Assembly: GCF_004005565.1 (NCBI RefSeq)
Contig: NZ_SADD01000013.1
Coordinates: 1 to 64,000 of the forward strand
Direction of reading: 5' to 3'
DNA: 64,000 nt
Origin: Lujinxingia sediminis
GTDB lineage: Bacteria; Myxococcota_A; Bradymonadia; Bradymonadales; Bradymonadaceae
Shown: in pieces, positions 8,803-17,276 of the stretch
Layout: every line of letters starts with the position of its first letter
How positions within the stretch are numbered: the first letter of the stretch is position 1
Made by a program: the position numbers and the translations under genes
The notes under the pieces: model-generated
Database searches by the model: none
Seen by the model: only the letters and a program-made list of their open reading frames with translations
What the model was told of the DNA's origin: nothing

Positions 8803-9585
8803 TCAGCCGACCTTCGCGAAGGTGAGCACGTGCTGGGGCGGGGCTTCGAGCTCGTCGTCGAGGGCCTCATCGAAGCCCTCGCGTTGGCCGACGAAGTCGA
8901 GGCCGGCCTTTTGCGCGGCGTCGACGATGGTGTCGAGGGGCCAGTAGCGGTGCGCGATGGTGATGGGCACGCCGGCCTCGGGGTCCTCGCCATCTTCGTC
9001 CTCGCGCACGTAGCGGAAGGTGACCTCGAAGGTGCGCTCGTGGGCGTCCCATAAGGAGCCCTCCCAGATCGTGTAAATCACGCCGTCCACATCGAGCTCG
9101 GTGGTGGGAGCGCTGGGGTCGTCGACGATGACGTTTTCGGGGATATCCATCTCGGCGGCGTCTTCGTCGAGGCCTTCGGTGGGGTAGATGTCGAGGTGAA
9201 AGAGGCCGCCGGGGCGCAGGGCGCGGGCCACAGCTTCAAAGGTGTCTCGGAGCGCGGGGGTGTCGGGCAGGCAGTAGAGCCCGTTGTAGGCCAGGATGAC
9301 GTGCTCAAACTCGCCATCGGCCGGGAGGTCTCGGAGGTCGCGCTCGATGAGCTCGGTGTGGGGGAGGTTGCGGGCGCTGGCGAGCTTGAGAAGCTCGGGA
9401 TCTTGATCGAGGCCGACCAGACGCTGGACGCCGGGGCTTAAGGCGTCGAGCAGGCGGCCATGGCCGCAGCCCAGCTCCAGGACCGATGAGGCGCCGGCGG
9501 TGCAGGTGGCGTAGTACGCAAGGTCGCCCGGAGTGCCGGTGTGGGTGGCGGCGTAGAGGCGCGCCTGCAGGGGGGTAAAGCTCAT
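8803..9585 (-). CDS. class I SAM-dependent methyltransferase
   Basis: A 260-residue soluble methyltransferase. The SAM-binding motif I is ELGCGHG (residues 37-43), with the acidic end of strand beta2 at Asp60 (GLDQD) and a later LRPGGLFHLDIYP block typical of Methyltransf_25/11 families. The substrate cannot be read from the sequence. Its ATG overlaps the stop of the MFS transporter gene by ATGA, so the two are translationally coupled; the enzyme might modify something the transporter handles, but that is inference. Confidence 0.85.
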   Translation of the reverse strand: MSFTPLQARLYAATHTGTPGDLAYYATCTAGASSVLELGCGHGRLLDALSPGVQRLVGLDQDPELLKLASARNLPHTELIERDLRDLPADGEFEHVILAYNGLYCLPDTPALRDTFEAVARALRPGGLFHLDIYPTEGLDEDAAEMDIPENVIVDDPSAPTTELDVDGVIYTIWEGSLWDAHERTFEVTFRYVREDEDGEDPEAGVPITIAHRYWPLDTIVDAAQKAGLDFVGQREGFDEALDDELEAPPQHVLTFAKVG

Positions 9586-11045
9586 GGGGTCAGCTCCATC
9601 GGTTTGGGGTGTAGTCCGGGGACCCCGCGGGTGAGAATGAGCGCGAGCACGGATAGCACGGTCAGCGTGAGGATCGCGTTGGAGTAGGTGGCGCCTGCCC
9701 CCAGGTCAAGTCCCAGCCAGCTTGTGGCGCCTTCGGCCTGCAGCTCTACCGCGGTCACGCTGAGCGCCACGCCGAAGGCTCCGCCCAGGAAGAAGATCAT
9801 CATGAAGATGCCCATGCCGCTGCCGGTGAGGCTCGGTGGCAGAATCTGGCTTGTGGCGCTGACGACCGGGCTCTGGAAGAGCGCAAAGCCCAGGCCGTAA
9901 AGCCCCATGCCCAGCCCCACACCCACCTCCGAGCCGCCGGCGTAGTAGGCGGTGATAAGGTTACCGGCGATGATGAGCACCATGCCGATGACGATGGGCT
10001 GGCGCGCGCCGACGCGATCGGCATAACGCCCGGTCCATGGCGAGATCACTGCGATGAGAAGCGCGCCGGGCAAGAGCACCAGCCCCACCACCAGGGGGGC
10101 CACCTGGTTCACCTCGATCAGGAAGATCGGGACGAGCACGATCGTGCCAAAGCGGGAGGCGTTGGTCAGAAAGGCCACCGCGCTGTTGGTCAGGTAGCGC
10201 CGATCTCGGAAGACCTCCGGCTGTGCGAAGGGCTCATCAATGCGGTGAATGCGTCGCCAGAAGACCAGGAGAAGCACCAGCCCCAGGCCCAGAAGACCGA
10301 AGAAGAATGGGCCAAAACCTCGCTGCTCAATGATGGTAAAGGCGTAGAGCCAGGCGCTCACACCAAGGCCCAGAAGGAGGGCTCCGAGGGTGTCGAAGGT
10401 GTCGCCAAATCGGGCGTCGAGCGATTCCGGCAAGAGGCGAAAGGCCACCGGGGCGGCAAGGGTCACAAGGCCCGTGGCACCGTAGACCAGCCGCCAGCCG
10501 CCCAGTTCGACCAGGATGCCTCCCAGAAAGGGGCCGACCGAGGCGGCCAGGCCCACCGCGCCGAGCACAAGTCCCATGGCCGCGCCGCGGCGGTGGGGGG
10601 CAAAGACCCGGGCGATGATCATGGTGCCCAGCGCCGGGAGCGCAGCGCTGCCGGCGCCCTGCAGAAAGCGCAGCACGATCATGACTTCGATCGATGGCGA
10701 GGCCGCCAGCATCAAGGAGGTGGCACCCAGCGCCAGGATGCCCGCGCAGTAGAGTCGCCTCAACCCCACCAGATCGGCCAGGCGACCGTGGATCGCGCTG
10801 AAAATACCAAAGGTCAGCGAGAACCCGGTGACCACCCAGCCGTACACCCCTTCGGAGACGCCAAAGTCTCGGCCGATAAAAGGCAGAGCGACGTTGACCA
10901 TGTTGCCGTTAACCACCGCAAAAAAGACCACCGAACTCAAGAGCGCGAGCACCACCGAGGCGGTGCGGGCGTCGGCATAGTGATTCGGGGTGGAGGGGGG
11001 CGTGGGTTCGGCGTCGCGTGGCGCGTGGGGAGGATGGTGGGCCAT
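9582..11045 (-). CDS. MFS transporter, 14-TM (DHA2-like)
   Basis: Inner-membrane major facilitator. I count 14 hydrophobic segments in about 487 residues, which fits the DHA2 drug:H+ antiporter type. The TM2-3 loop has the MFS motif A form GRLADLVGLRRLY. The open frame continues upstream to 11342, but that extension is Pro/Arg-rich and unlike a transporter; ATG at 11045 (MAHHPPHAPRD) leaves a 33-residue cytoplasmic tail before TM1. No strong ribosome site is seen at either start. It is coupled by ATGA to the methyltransferase. The substrate is unknown; small-molecule export is the likely class of function. Confidence 0.85.
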   Translation of the reverse strand: MAHHPPHAPRDAEPTPPSTPNHYADARTASVVLALLSSVVFFAVVNGNMVNVALPFIGRDFGVSEGVYGWVVTGFSLTFGIFSAIHGRLADLVGLRRLYCAGILALGATSLMLAASPSIEVMIVLRFLQGAGSAALPALGTMIIARVFAPHRRGAAMGLVLGAVGLAASVGPFLGGILVELGGWRLVYGATGLVTLAAPVAFRLLPESLDARFGDTFDTLGALLLGLGVSAWLYAFTIIEQRGFGPFFFGLLGLGLVLLLVFWRRIHRIDEPFAQPEVFRDRRYLTNSAVAFLTNASRFGTIVLVPIFLIEVNQVAPLVVGLVLLPGALLIAVISPWTGRYADRVGARQPIVIGMVLIIAGNLITAYYAGGSEVGVGLGMGLYGLGFALFQSPVVSATSQILPPSLTGSGMGIFMMIFFLGGAFGVALSVTAVELQAEGATSWLGLDLGAGATYSNAILTLTVLSVLALILTRGVPGLHPKPMELTP

Positions 11046-11176
11046 GATCAAGCGCTCAGAGGAGGGAGTGACCCGAAGAGGGGGGGCGGGTCGGGGGCCA
11101 TAGGAGGCCATCGCAGCATCGCCGCGGGGTGTCAATTCGAAAGGATGGTTGCGTCGCCAGCCGACAGGGGGCTCGC

Positions 11177-11953
11177 CTAGAGGCAGCCGGCCTGCAATGG
11201 GGCAAGCTCCAGATGGCAGCGCGCACAGGGGGTCGGGTTGGCTTGAAGCCAGGCGCGGCACTCGAATCGAAACTCGGGAGGGTGGGGAGAGATTCCCGTA
11301 TGACAGCTCACGCAGTCCTGCTCGCTGTGGCAGGAAGCGCACTCAAAGATATCTCGCCGGGCCATCACCCCGTGGTTATTGGGAGTGGCCGCATCGAGCC
11401 ATCCGGGGGGATGCATGGCGAAATTCGCCGGGGGCGCAAGCTCGAAGGGGGCGTCCGGGCTGACCCGTGACTCCAGGTGGCAGCTCGTGCAGAAGGTCTG
11501 GGCCTGGTGGCAGGAGGCGCAATCCTCAATGCCCTGACGCGCCTCCAGACGATGAAGCGCGACGTAGTTGGGCGGATGGATCAGAGAACTTTCGGCGAGC
11601 GTGTCGACGTGGCAGGTGATGCAATCGGCCTCCAGGTGGCAGCTCATGCATTCGGCGCTCTGCGTCAGCGCCCGTGGGCCATGCCGGGCGAGCCAGTCGG
11701 CGGTGTGGTCCGCGGGGAGCAGGGTGCCGCTCCGGAGGCTTAAGCCCGGCGGGTGGTCGGCGGGAAGCGTGGAGCGGTAGCTCGGCGGATTTTGCAAGGG
11801 GGGCAGCGTCCCCGATGGGGAGGTCGGTCCCTGGCAGGCACTCGCAGCGAGGATGCTCGCCAGCCCGAAGGACGCCAGAGCCACGCGGATCAAGGCGAGG
11901 CGCCGGGGGGCTTTTGAGCCATTGAGGCTCCGGTGGTGGCGAGCGACGGTCAT
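11177..11953 (-). CDS. seven-haem c-type cytochrome lipoprotein
   Basis: A 258-residue electron-transfer protein with seven CXXCH haem-binding motifs, starting at residues 102, 111, 145, 155, 205, 214 and 243. Six fall into three close pairs about nine to ten residues apart, a pattern of repeated two-haem modules as in small multihaem cytochromes. The N-terminus has a lipobox (ASAC, Cys40), so it is likely anchored in the outer or inner membrane and faces the periplasm or cell exterior. Its ATG overlaps the stop of the barrel-protein gene upstream (ATGA), suggesting joint production. Confidence 0.85.
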   Translation of the reverse strand: MTVARHHRSLNGSKAPRRLALIRVALASFGLASILAASACQGPTSPSGTLPPLQNPPSYRSTLPADHPPGLSLRSGTLLPADHTADWLARHGPRALTQSAECMSCHLEADCITCHVDTLAESSLIHPPNYVALHRLEARQGIEDCASCHQAQTFCTSCHLESRVSPDAPFELAPPANFAMHPPGWLDAATPNNHGVMARRDIFECASCHSEQDCVSCHTGISPHPPEFRFECRAWLQANPTPCARCHLELAPLQAGCL

Positions 11954-13467
11954 GGCCAGAGCTCCAGGGTGAGGTTGGCGTAGAGCAAGGCGTGGGAGGG
12001 AAGGGCGCTACCCTGGCGGTGTTCAGCCAGCAGCGCGAGGCGCGCGATCGCCCCCAGCCCCACCTCCGCGCCCAGGCTGGTGCTCAACGCCATCCTGCGC
12101 TCCTCGCCATGGCCGACCGCGCTCCCCGAGGCGCCGGTGGTGTAGAGCGTGAGATGGCGAGCGGTAAGCCAGAGGCGGCGCGGGGTGGCCGCCACACGCA
12201 ACGAGGCGTCGACGAGGAGCTGATCGCCGGTGGGCGCGCCTTCGGTGTGGGTCTGGTAGCTGATCTGCGCGCTCAGCCGAGCGTCGCGCTCGAAGAGGCG
12301 CAGGCGGGTGTGGGCCCCCAGCGCCGCGCCCGGAGCCAGATGGTCGGGGAGCCCGAAACGTGCGCCGGTGTCGGGGTAGGCCCGCGCCCAGGCGCGCGCC
12401 TCCAGGGAGGTCTGTACCTCCGGGAGCGCGCGTTGCACGCTCATGTACGCGCTCTGGCGCGGTGAGGCGCCGAAGAGGTTGAAGATCGATGCGGCGTCGA
12501 AGATGGGGAGGCGATGATCAAGGCCAACGGACACCGCGGTGTTTTTGCCCGCAGCGATCGCGCCCTGCACAAGCGCACGATCGAAGGTCTGCGCCGGTCC
12601 GTGAAAGGTCAGAAGGGTGCTGAGCTGGAGCGCGCGCACGGGTTTGATGCGTGCGCTCATCCCGAAGCGATGTTCGATCTGGCGAGCCCCGGGGCTTCCC
12701 CACCCCTGGGGCGGCGCGATGCCGCGCGTTGCTCGGGAGGCGGCGATCTCCACGCTGTGAAGGCGACGGTGGTGCACGCCCAGTGAGGCACCCAGTAGCG
12801 TGGCCTGCTCTGGCGAGGCGTAAGGATCGTTGAGCGGCACCCCCTGCACATCCCAGGTGGCCGGGTCGAAGGGGCCCAGGCGATGATCGACCTGGCGACC
12901 GGCCCAGGCCTGCACGCGCTGGCGTGTGGGTCCATCCCCGAGCTCCAGCTCGGCGCTCAGCCCATCGAGGTCGACCACCCCCAGCACCGAGCTTGCCCAG
13001 TGGCGACCCGCGCGAAGATGCAGCGCCTCAAAAGGGTGCCAGTCGACGTAGGCCAGATCCAGGGTCAGATCGTTGAAGCGGTCCTGCGCGCGTGGATCCT
13101 CGCGAAGCTCCGGCGAGAGCGCAGCGTCGCTAAAATAGCGAAAGCTCAACCGGGCGTTGAGTCTGCCTGTGCGATCGCCCAGGAGGTCGTGAGCGTTTAA
13201 GTGCAGGGCCTGGGTCCAGGTGCGGGAGGCCTCCCAGCGGCGGTCGGCGCGAAGGTGCTGGGTGGCGCGAGCGCGCGACTGGGTGCGCACCTGGTAGGTG
13301 GTGGCGTGGGCTGGCATCGACAGCAGCAGTGTGCCGACGGTCGCCAGCGTCAACGCGATTCGGAGCAGCGCGTGGGGCGCCCGGAGTGTGGCGAGGCCGG
13401 GCCAGCGTCCTGGAAGTTGTCGACCTGACACCACAGCGGGCTCTCGAGGGCAGGGGAGGGCAAACAT
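11950..13467 (-). CDS. predicted outer-membrane beta-barrel protein
   Basis: 505 residues from ATG at 13467. The N-terminus has a hydrophobic stretch ending SMPAHA, a plausible signal peptidase I site. The mature part is rich in alternating aromatic and polar strands (for example ARLSFRYFSDAAL, LDLAYVDWHPFEALHLRAGR) and ends in a short aromatic strand (LYANLTLELWP), typical of outer-membrane barrels. The frame stays open to 13668, but that extension overlaps a palindromic element and precedes the signal peptide, so I left it out. Paired with the multihaem lipoprotein gene, it resembles a porin-cytochrome arrangement; this is inference from context. Confidence 0.65.
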   Translation of the reverse strand: MFALPCPREPAVVSGRQLPGRWPGLATLRAPHALLRIALTLATVGTLLLSMPAHATTYQVRTQSRARATQHLRADRRWEASRTWTQALHLNAHDLLGDRTGRLNARLSFRYFSDAALSPELREDPRAQDRFNDLTLDLAYVDWHPFEALHLRAGRHWASSVLGVVDLDGLSAELELGDGPTRQRVQAWAGRQVDHRLGPFDPATWDVQGVPLNDPYASPEQATLLGASLGVHHRRLHSVEIAASRATRGIAPPQGWGSPGARQIEHRFGMSARIKPVRALQLSTLLTFHGPAQTFDRALVQGAIAAGKNTAVSVGLDHRLPIFDAASIFNLFGASPRQSAYMSVQRALPEVQTSLEARAWARAYPDTGARFGLPDHLAPGAALGAHTRLRLFERDARLSAQISYQTHTEGAPTGDQLLVDASLRVAATPRRLWLTARHLTLYTTGASGSAVGHGEERRMALSTSLGAEVGLGAIARLALLAEHRQGSALPSHALLYANLTLELWP

Positions 13468-13517
13468 CACTATCGGATGTATGACGCCGTAAGCTAGCGT
13501 TGACGCCGTGTCTGCCG

Positions 13518-13640
13518 CGTTGGGAGCACCTCGGGCCGTCTGGCAAAGCCTCGACGATGCGAAAGCATCGCCTGCGTTTTGCGCCTTGCCCGAGAAGCTC
13601 TCGGCTTCGCAGCCATCGACGTCAACGTCTGCTCCCAGCG
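13518..13640. repeat. large nested inverted repeat, possible structured RNA
   Basis: An outer stem 13518-13528 with 13630-13640 (11 bp with one T-G pair), an inner stem CTCGGGC/GCCCGAG (13530-13536 with 13588-13594), a hairpin CGATGC-GAAA-GCATCG (13555-13570) and a small hairpin near 13594-13608. The GNRA loop and the wobble pair only work in plus-strand RNA. It matches no riboswitch class I know. The rest of 13468-13877 holds the palindrome and promoter listed separately. Confidence 0.5.
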
Positions 13641-13680
13641 TAGTAGTGAATCGAGGCGCGCTGTGCAATTACTTCAAGGG

Positions 13681-13697
13681 TATGAAATTTTTTCATA
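13681..13697. promoter_or_regulatory. AT-rich palindrome, candidate operator
   Basis: TATGAAA, three T, TTTCATA: a perfect 7-bp inverted repeat, AT-rich in a GC-rich region, between the divergent barrel/cytochrome and minor pilin operons. A regulator binding site is plausible; no known consensus is matched. Confidence 0.4.
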
Positions 13698-13808
13698 GGG
13701 CGGTCGGCGTGCCGGAGGCGTCGTGTGAGAGGCCGGGGAGCGGGATCACCGCCTGCGAAAGCCGCCGATCGTCATGAGGGCGCCGGAGGTGGGGGCGGCA
13801 AGGACGAG

Positions 13809-13824
13809 TGGTATGAATCTTGCG
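13809..13824 (+). promoter_or_regulatory. sigma-54 type promoter of the minor pilin operon
   Basis: TGGTATG-AATC-TTGCG: GG (13810-13811) and GC (13822-13823) separated by 10 bases, as in -24/-12 promoters. Transcription would start near 13835, some 45-55 bases before the first pilin ATG. Sigma-54 control of pilus genes is known in related bacteria. Confidence 0.55.
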
Positions 13825-13877
13825 GGAACTGCTGGCTGTGTTAGAGCTGCCACCGCGATGATTGACGTGATGCAACG

Positions 13878-14564
13878 ATGAGAGAGGCCATGCCAAAGCG
13901 AACACACACCAGATGCCCGCGCTCCCCGCAGGGCTTTACGCTGGTGGAGCTCATGATCGTGGTGGTGATCGTCGGGTTGCTCGCCGGGCTGGTGACACCG
14001 ACGGTCTCGCGAACCATCAAAGAAAACAGCACCCGCGGGCTCAACCGCCAGATCGTGCAGGCGTTTCAGGAGGCCCGGGCCTATGCCATGGGTCGTGGCG
14101 AGGTGGTCTTCGTGGCCGTGCAGCGCGGAGGTGGGGACCCGGGGGCGGTGCAGTTCTTTCGTTCGCAGAATCGCTCGCTGACCTGCGCCGATGGTGTGGT
14201 CGTTGCGCCCGGTCCGGGTGAGGCGCTGATTGAGATCGATATGAACGCCACCGGTCTGGAGCACGCCATCCTCGGTGCCGACCCGGCCGCCGAGGGCACG
14301 CTGGCCAGGCCGCTTTGCATCTCTCCGGAGGGGCGCGTGCTCAATAGCGACGGTGCCACGCTGAGCAGCGACGGCGCCTGCCCGGGCTACAACTTCCGCT
14401 TCTGGATGGCCAACCCGGAGCAGCCGCTGGACGCCGGCGTGAGCGACTGTCCTTCGATGGGAGCCGGTGAAGACGAACTCTTCGAGCTGAGCGTGCAGCG
14501 GCAGCTGTCGAGCTTTTATATGATTCACATTCCTTTCAACGGTCAGGCGCGGGTGATCCAATGA
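13878..14564 (+). CDS. type IV pilus minor pilin, FimT/GspH-like
   Basis: A 228-residue prepilin. After a short basic leader comes the prepilin peptidase site G-FTLVELM, with the conserved Glu at +5, then a hydrophobic helix of about 20 residues that forms the pilin stalk. The globular part is Cys-poor with a few Cys near the C-terminus. It is first in a run of five pilus genes and overlaps the next by ATGA. ATG at 13890 is an alternative start with GAGAGG just upstream. In type II secretion GspH would look alike, but PilY1 downstream marks this as a pilus set. Confidence 0.85.
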   Translation: MREAMPKRTHTRCPRSPQGFTLVELMIVVVIVGLLAGLVTPTVSRTIKENSTRGLNRQIVQAFQEARAYAMGRGEVVFVAVQRGGGDPGAVQFFRSQNRSLTCADGVVVAPGPGEALIEIDMNATGLEHAILGADPAAEGTLARPLCISPEGRVLNSDGATLSSDGACPGYNFRFWMANPEQPLDAGVSDCPSMGAGEDELFELSVQRQLSSFYMIHIPFNGQARVIQ

Positions 14565-15175
14565 TGAAGCCAGATCAAACGAGCGCATCGCCGCGAGGCT
14601 TCTCACTGATCGAGCTTCTGATCGCGATGATGCTGATGTCGGTGGGGGTGATGGCGACGATCGCCATGCAGTTCACCTCGCTGGGGGGCTACACGGTCTC
14701 ACGCGATGTCACCGGTGCCACCGAGATGGCCCGTCAGGTTGAGGCGCGACTTCGGGCCGAGGCGATGGGATGGAACGGGGTGATGGCTCCCTCGACCGTC
14801 GATGAAATCTACAACGACGGACGAGGCTCGGCGTTTCTGGCCGACCTCGCCACCGCCGGCGGTGCCTGGGTGCCTCTGTATGACGTACCGGTCAACCAGC
14901 GGATGCGCGCCGATGATGGCGCGGCCCGTTTCTGTGTTTTTGGCTCTGCCGAGCAACTTCAAGAAGAAGGCATCGCGCAGCCCTACATGCAGATTCGTCT
15001 GGCGGTGGTGTATCCGGGGGCCAACGGCACCTTCCCGGGTCAGGATGGCGGCAACCTCAACGGGCGCTGCGATGCGTTTGGCGTCGGCCTGCTGATTCCG
15101 GGCGATGTAAACCTTGGGCTGGAGCGCGAAGGGCTGCGCGCGAGCTACTTCGCCAGCGCCATCCGCCCGCGTTGA
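14561..15175 (+). CDS. minor pilin PilV-like
   Basis: A 204-residue prepilin with leader, G-FSLIELL cleavage site and Glu at +5, followed by the hydrophobic helix (IAMMLMSVGVMATIAMQF). Size, place after the FimT-like gene and the VGVMA pattern fit PilV/GspI minor pilins, which sit in the priming complex at the pilus tip. Start ATG overlaps the previous stop (ATGA). No frameshift or truncation seen. Confidence 0.8.
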   Translation: MMKPDQTSASPRGFSLIELLIAMMLMSVGVMATIAMQFTSLGGYTVSRDVTGATEMARQVEARLRAEAMGWNGVMAPSTVDEIYNDGRGSAFLADLATAGGAWVPLYDVPVNQRMRADDGAARFCVFGSAEQLQEEGIAQPYMQIRLAVVYPGANGTFPGQDGGNLNGRCDAFGVGLLIPGDVNLGLEREGLRASYFASAIRPR

Positions 15176-15219
15176 ACCCGATGCTAACGTCGCATCGATG
15201 ACTGCGATGTAAGGATACG

Positions 15220-16542
15220 ATGATGAGACACTCCCAACCCCATCGCCTGACCCGAAGTCGGCTTGCCGCTCGCGGCTTCACGCTCGTGGAGCTGATGATC
15301 GCCATGACGCTTGTGGGCGGTTTGGTGGCGATGATTTACGGGATGTTTGCCCGCACTTCCGACGCGCTGATCGACGTCGATGCGATGGCCGGTGCCACCG
15401 ATGAGGCGCGCTTTGCCCTGGAGATGGTGCGCAACGAGCTGCAGTCGGCCGGCAGCCAGGCCTCACCCAACGCTGCGGTGGATCCCTGGGTGCGACCCAA
15501 AGATAACCCGATGTTTGGCCTGATCCCCTATGAGGGCTGGCAGAACAGCCGCGAGGTCTATCAGGGCAACGCCACGCTCCAGGCGATCGGGGCGCGCAAC
15601 CCCCGCTCGGCGTTTAGCGGGGTGGTGATGGTCGGCGCGTATGACTTTCCTCAGAGCTTTTTGATCAGCGAAGTGAGCCCCAACGGAGCGCGCGTGGAGA
15701 ATGTCGAGCGGGGGATGGGGCGGCTGACCCGCATCGATCCTTTTGATATCTCGGCCGACAGCGCGGTGATCGCCGATGATACCGACCCCCGCGCCGTGGC
15801 GTTGACCGAGCAGGCCGCAGCCCGCGGGCTGCGCATCAGCGACCGCCAGGGCTACATGCAGTTTGTGCCGGTGCGCCAGGCCAGCATCGCCGCCGGGGCT
15901 CTGGAACTGACCACTGCCGCGATCGCCTTCCGCGGCGAAGGGCGCATGTCGGGGTTGGAGAGCATCGACGGTCAAGACAACGATTACGACGCGGCCTTTC
16001 TTGACGCCTTCTGGTTCCGGGTGCGCGTTGATCCCTACGATCCAACGAACCTGCAGCTGGTCCGCCACAGGCTTGACTTCGAAACGTTGATGGCCCTGAA
16101 CTCCCCGACGCTTAACCAGCTCGAAGGGGCGATTGTGGGTGTGGACGCCGAAGCGAAGGAAGCCAACACGCTGGTGATCGCCAACCACGTGGTCGACTTT
16201 CGGGTGTGGTTTGATTGCGCCGATACCTTCGGTGCGATGCAGCCCTCGCCGCTGGCGACGCAGTGGGAGCCCGCCACCGGGGCCTGCCTGACGCCGCCGG
16301 CTTCCGCTTCAGAGCCCCATCTGGCGCGTGTGGCGCATCTTCGTCTCTCGATGCGCTCGGAGAATGAGCGCACCAACCGCCCCCATTTCGAGGTCAGCGG
16401 AGACGCCGACTGGCTGGGCTTCCAGGGGGTGGAGGGCACCATGCAGACCTATGATGTCGATCCGCGAAACCCCGGGGCGGCCTCGGTGGTCACGGTGCAG
16501 TCCAGCGTCGATCTTGCCAACTTCCGTATGCGAGGGCTCTGA
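15220..16542 (+). CDS. minor pilin PilW-like
   Basis: A 440-residue prepilin, larger than the usual PilW/GspJ. Leader with Arg-rich end, cleavage G-FTLVELM, then hydrophobic helix (IAMTLVGGLVAMIYGMF) and a conserved region after it (ARFALEMVRNELQSAG) typical of PilW. The rest is a large globular domain, probably the exposed part of the tip complex. A 44-base gap separates it from the PilV-like gene; its TGA shares one base with the ATG of the next gene. Confidence 0.8.
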   Translation: MMRHSQPHRLTRSRLAARGFTLVELMIAMTLVGGLVAMIYGMFARTSDALIDVDAMAGATDEARFALEMVRNELQSAGSQASPNAAVDPWVRPKDNPMFGLIPYEGWQNSREVYQGNATLQAIGARNPRSAFSGVVMVGAYDFPQSFLISEVSPNGARVENVERGMGRLTRIDPFDISADSAVIADDTDPRAVALTEQAAARGLRISDRQGYMQFVPVRQASIAAGALELTTAAIAFRGEGRMSGLESIDGQDNDYDAAFLDAFWFRVRVDPYDPTNLQLVRHRLDFETLMALNSPTLNQLEGAIVGVDAEAKEANTLVIANHVVDFRVWFDCADTFGAMQPSPLATQWEPATGACLTPPASASEPHLARVAHLRLSMRSENERTNRPHFEVSGDADWLGFQGVEGTMQTYDVDPRNPGAASVVTVQSSVDLANFRMRGL

Positions 16543-17180
16543 TGCGACTTCAAGCCAACAATCAACGCGGTGCTGCCCTGGTGGTGGTGCTCCTGGTGAT
16601 CCTGGTGCTCACCGGCCTGGGGATGGTCGCGTTGGATTCGACCACCGAAGGGGTCTGGCTCTCGGCCAGTCACCGCAGCCGCGCCCAGGCCACCGTTTTC
16701 AGTGACGCGGTGGTGCAGTTTGGTCTTTATCGCGCCGGCGCCCGCGCGCCCTCGTACTCCGAGATGCTCAAGGCGCGTGCCGAGGCCGACCTGAGCAGCC
16801 TGAGCTCTGAATCGGAGCGAGTTGGTGCAATCCGCCGGGGGGGCTACCAGATCTTCAGCCCCGAGGAGAATCCCGGCGGTGGCCAGGCCACCCTGCGGCA
16901 GGTGCTTCCTGACGGGAAGCTCATCGACACCACCGCGGCGGGCTCTCTGGAGAATGACAGCACCAACCCGGTGCGCTTTCGCTTTATCGTGCGCGACCCC
17001 CTCGATGGACCGCCGGCACCGGGCTACTCCGGGGAGTTTTGCTTCAAGAAGGTGACGGTGGCCTCCGAGGCGATCCTGGGTGATGTGCCCGAGGCGGACA
17101 CCGACCGCCGGCGTCAGCGCGCGCTCGGGAGGCACAGCGCCGAGGCGATGATTGGTCCGATTGATTGTGGTTCGCGCTGA
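16542..17180 (+). CDS. minor pilin PilX-like
   Basis: A 212-residue protein with the N-terminal QRGAALVVVLL pattern of the PilX N-terminal domain: a hydrophobic helix with no classical Phe/Glu pilin start, then a soluble domain with one or two Cys. In the pilus it joins the tip priming complex with PilV, PilW and PilY1. Its ATG overlaps the previous stop (TGATG). GspK is the type II secretion counterpart; the PilY1 neighbour supports PilX. Confidence 0.75.
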   Translation: MRLQANNQRGAALVVVLLVILVLTGLGMVALDSTTEGVWLSASHRSRAQATVFSDAVVQFGLYRAGARAPSYSEMLKARAEADLSSLSSESERVGAIRRGGYQIFSPEENPGGGQATLRQVLPDGKLIDTTAAGSLENDSTNPVRFRFIVRDPLDGPPAPGYSGEFCFKKVTVASEAILGDVPEADTDRRRQRALGRHSAEAMIGPIDCGSR

Positions 17181-17276
17181 AGGGTTTTGCTCCTGCGCCC
17201 GGGAGCACCTGGCGAGTCGATTCGATAATGCAAGCTGTTCGGGGCTTTGAAGGCCCCACAGGCTGAGGTGATGACA

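Noticed and set aside
13518-13640. c-di-GMP (GEMM) riboswitch or integron attC site
   Set aside because: The GAAA hairpin and CAAAGCC resemble GEMM pieces but in the wrong order; the ends do not match attC core sites.
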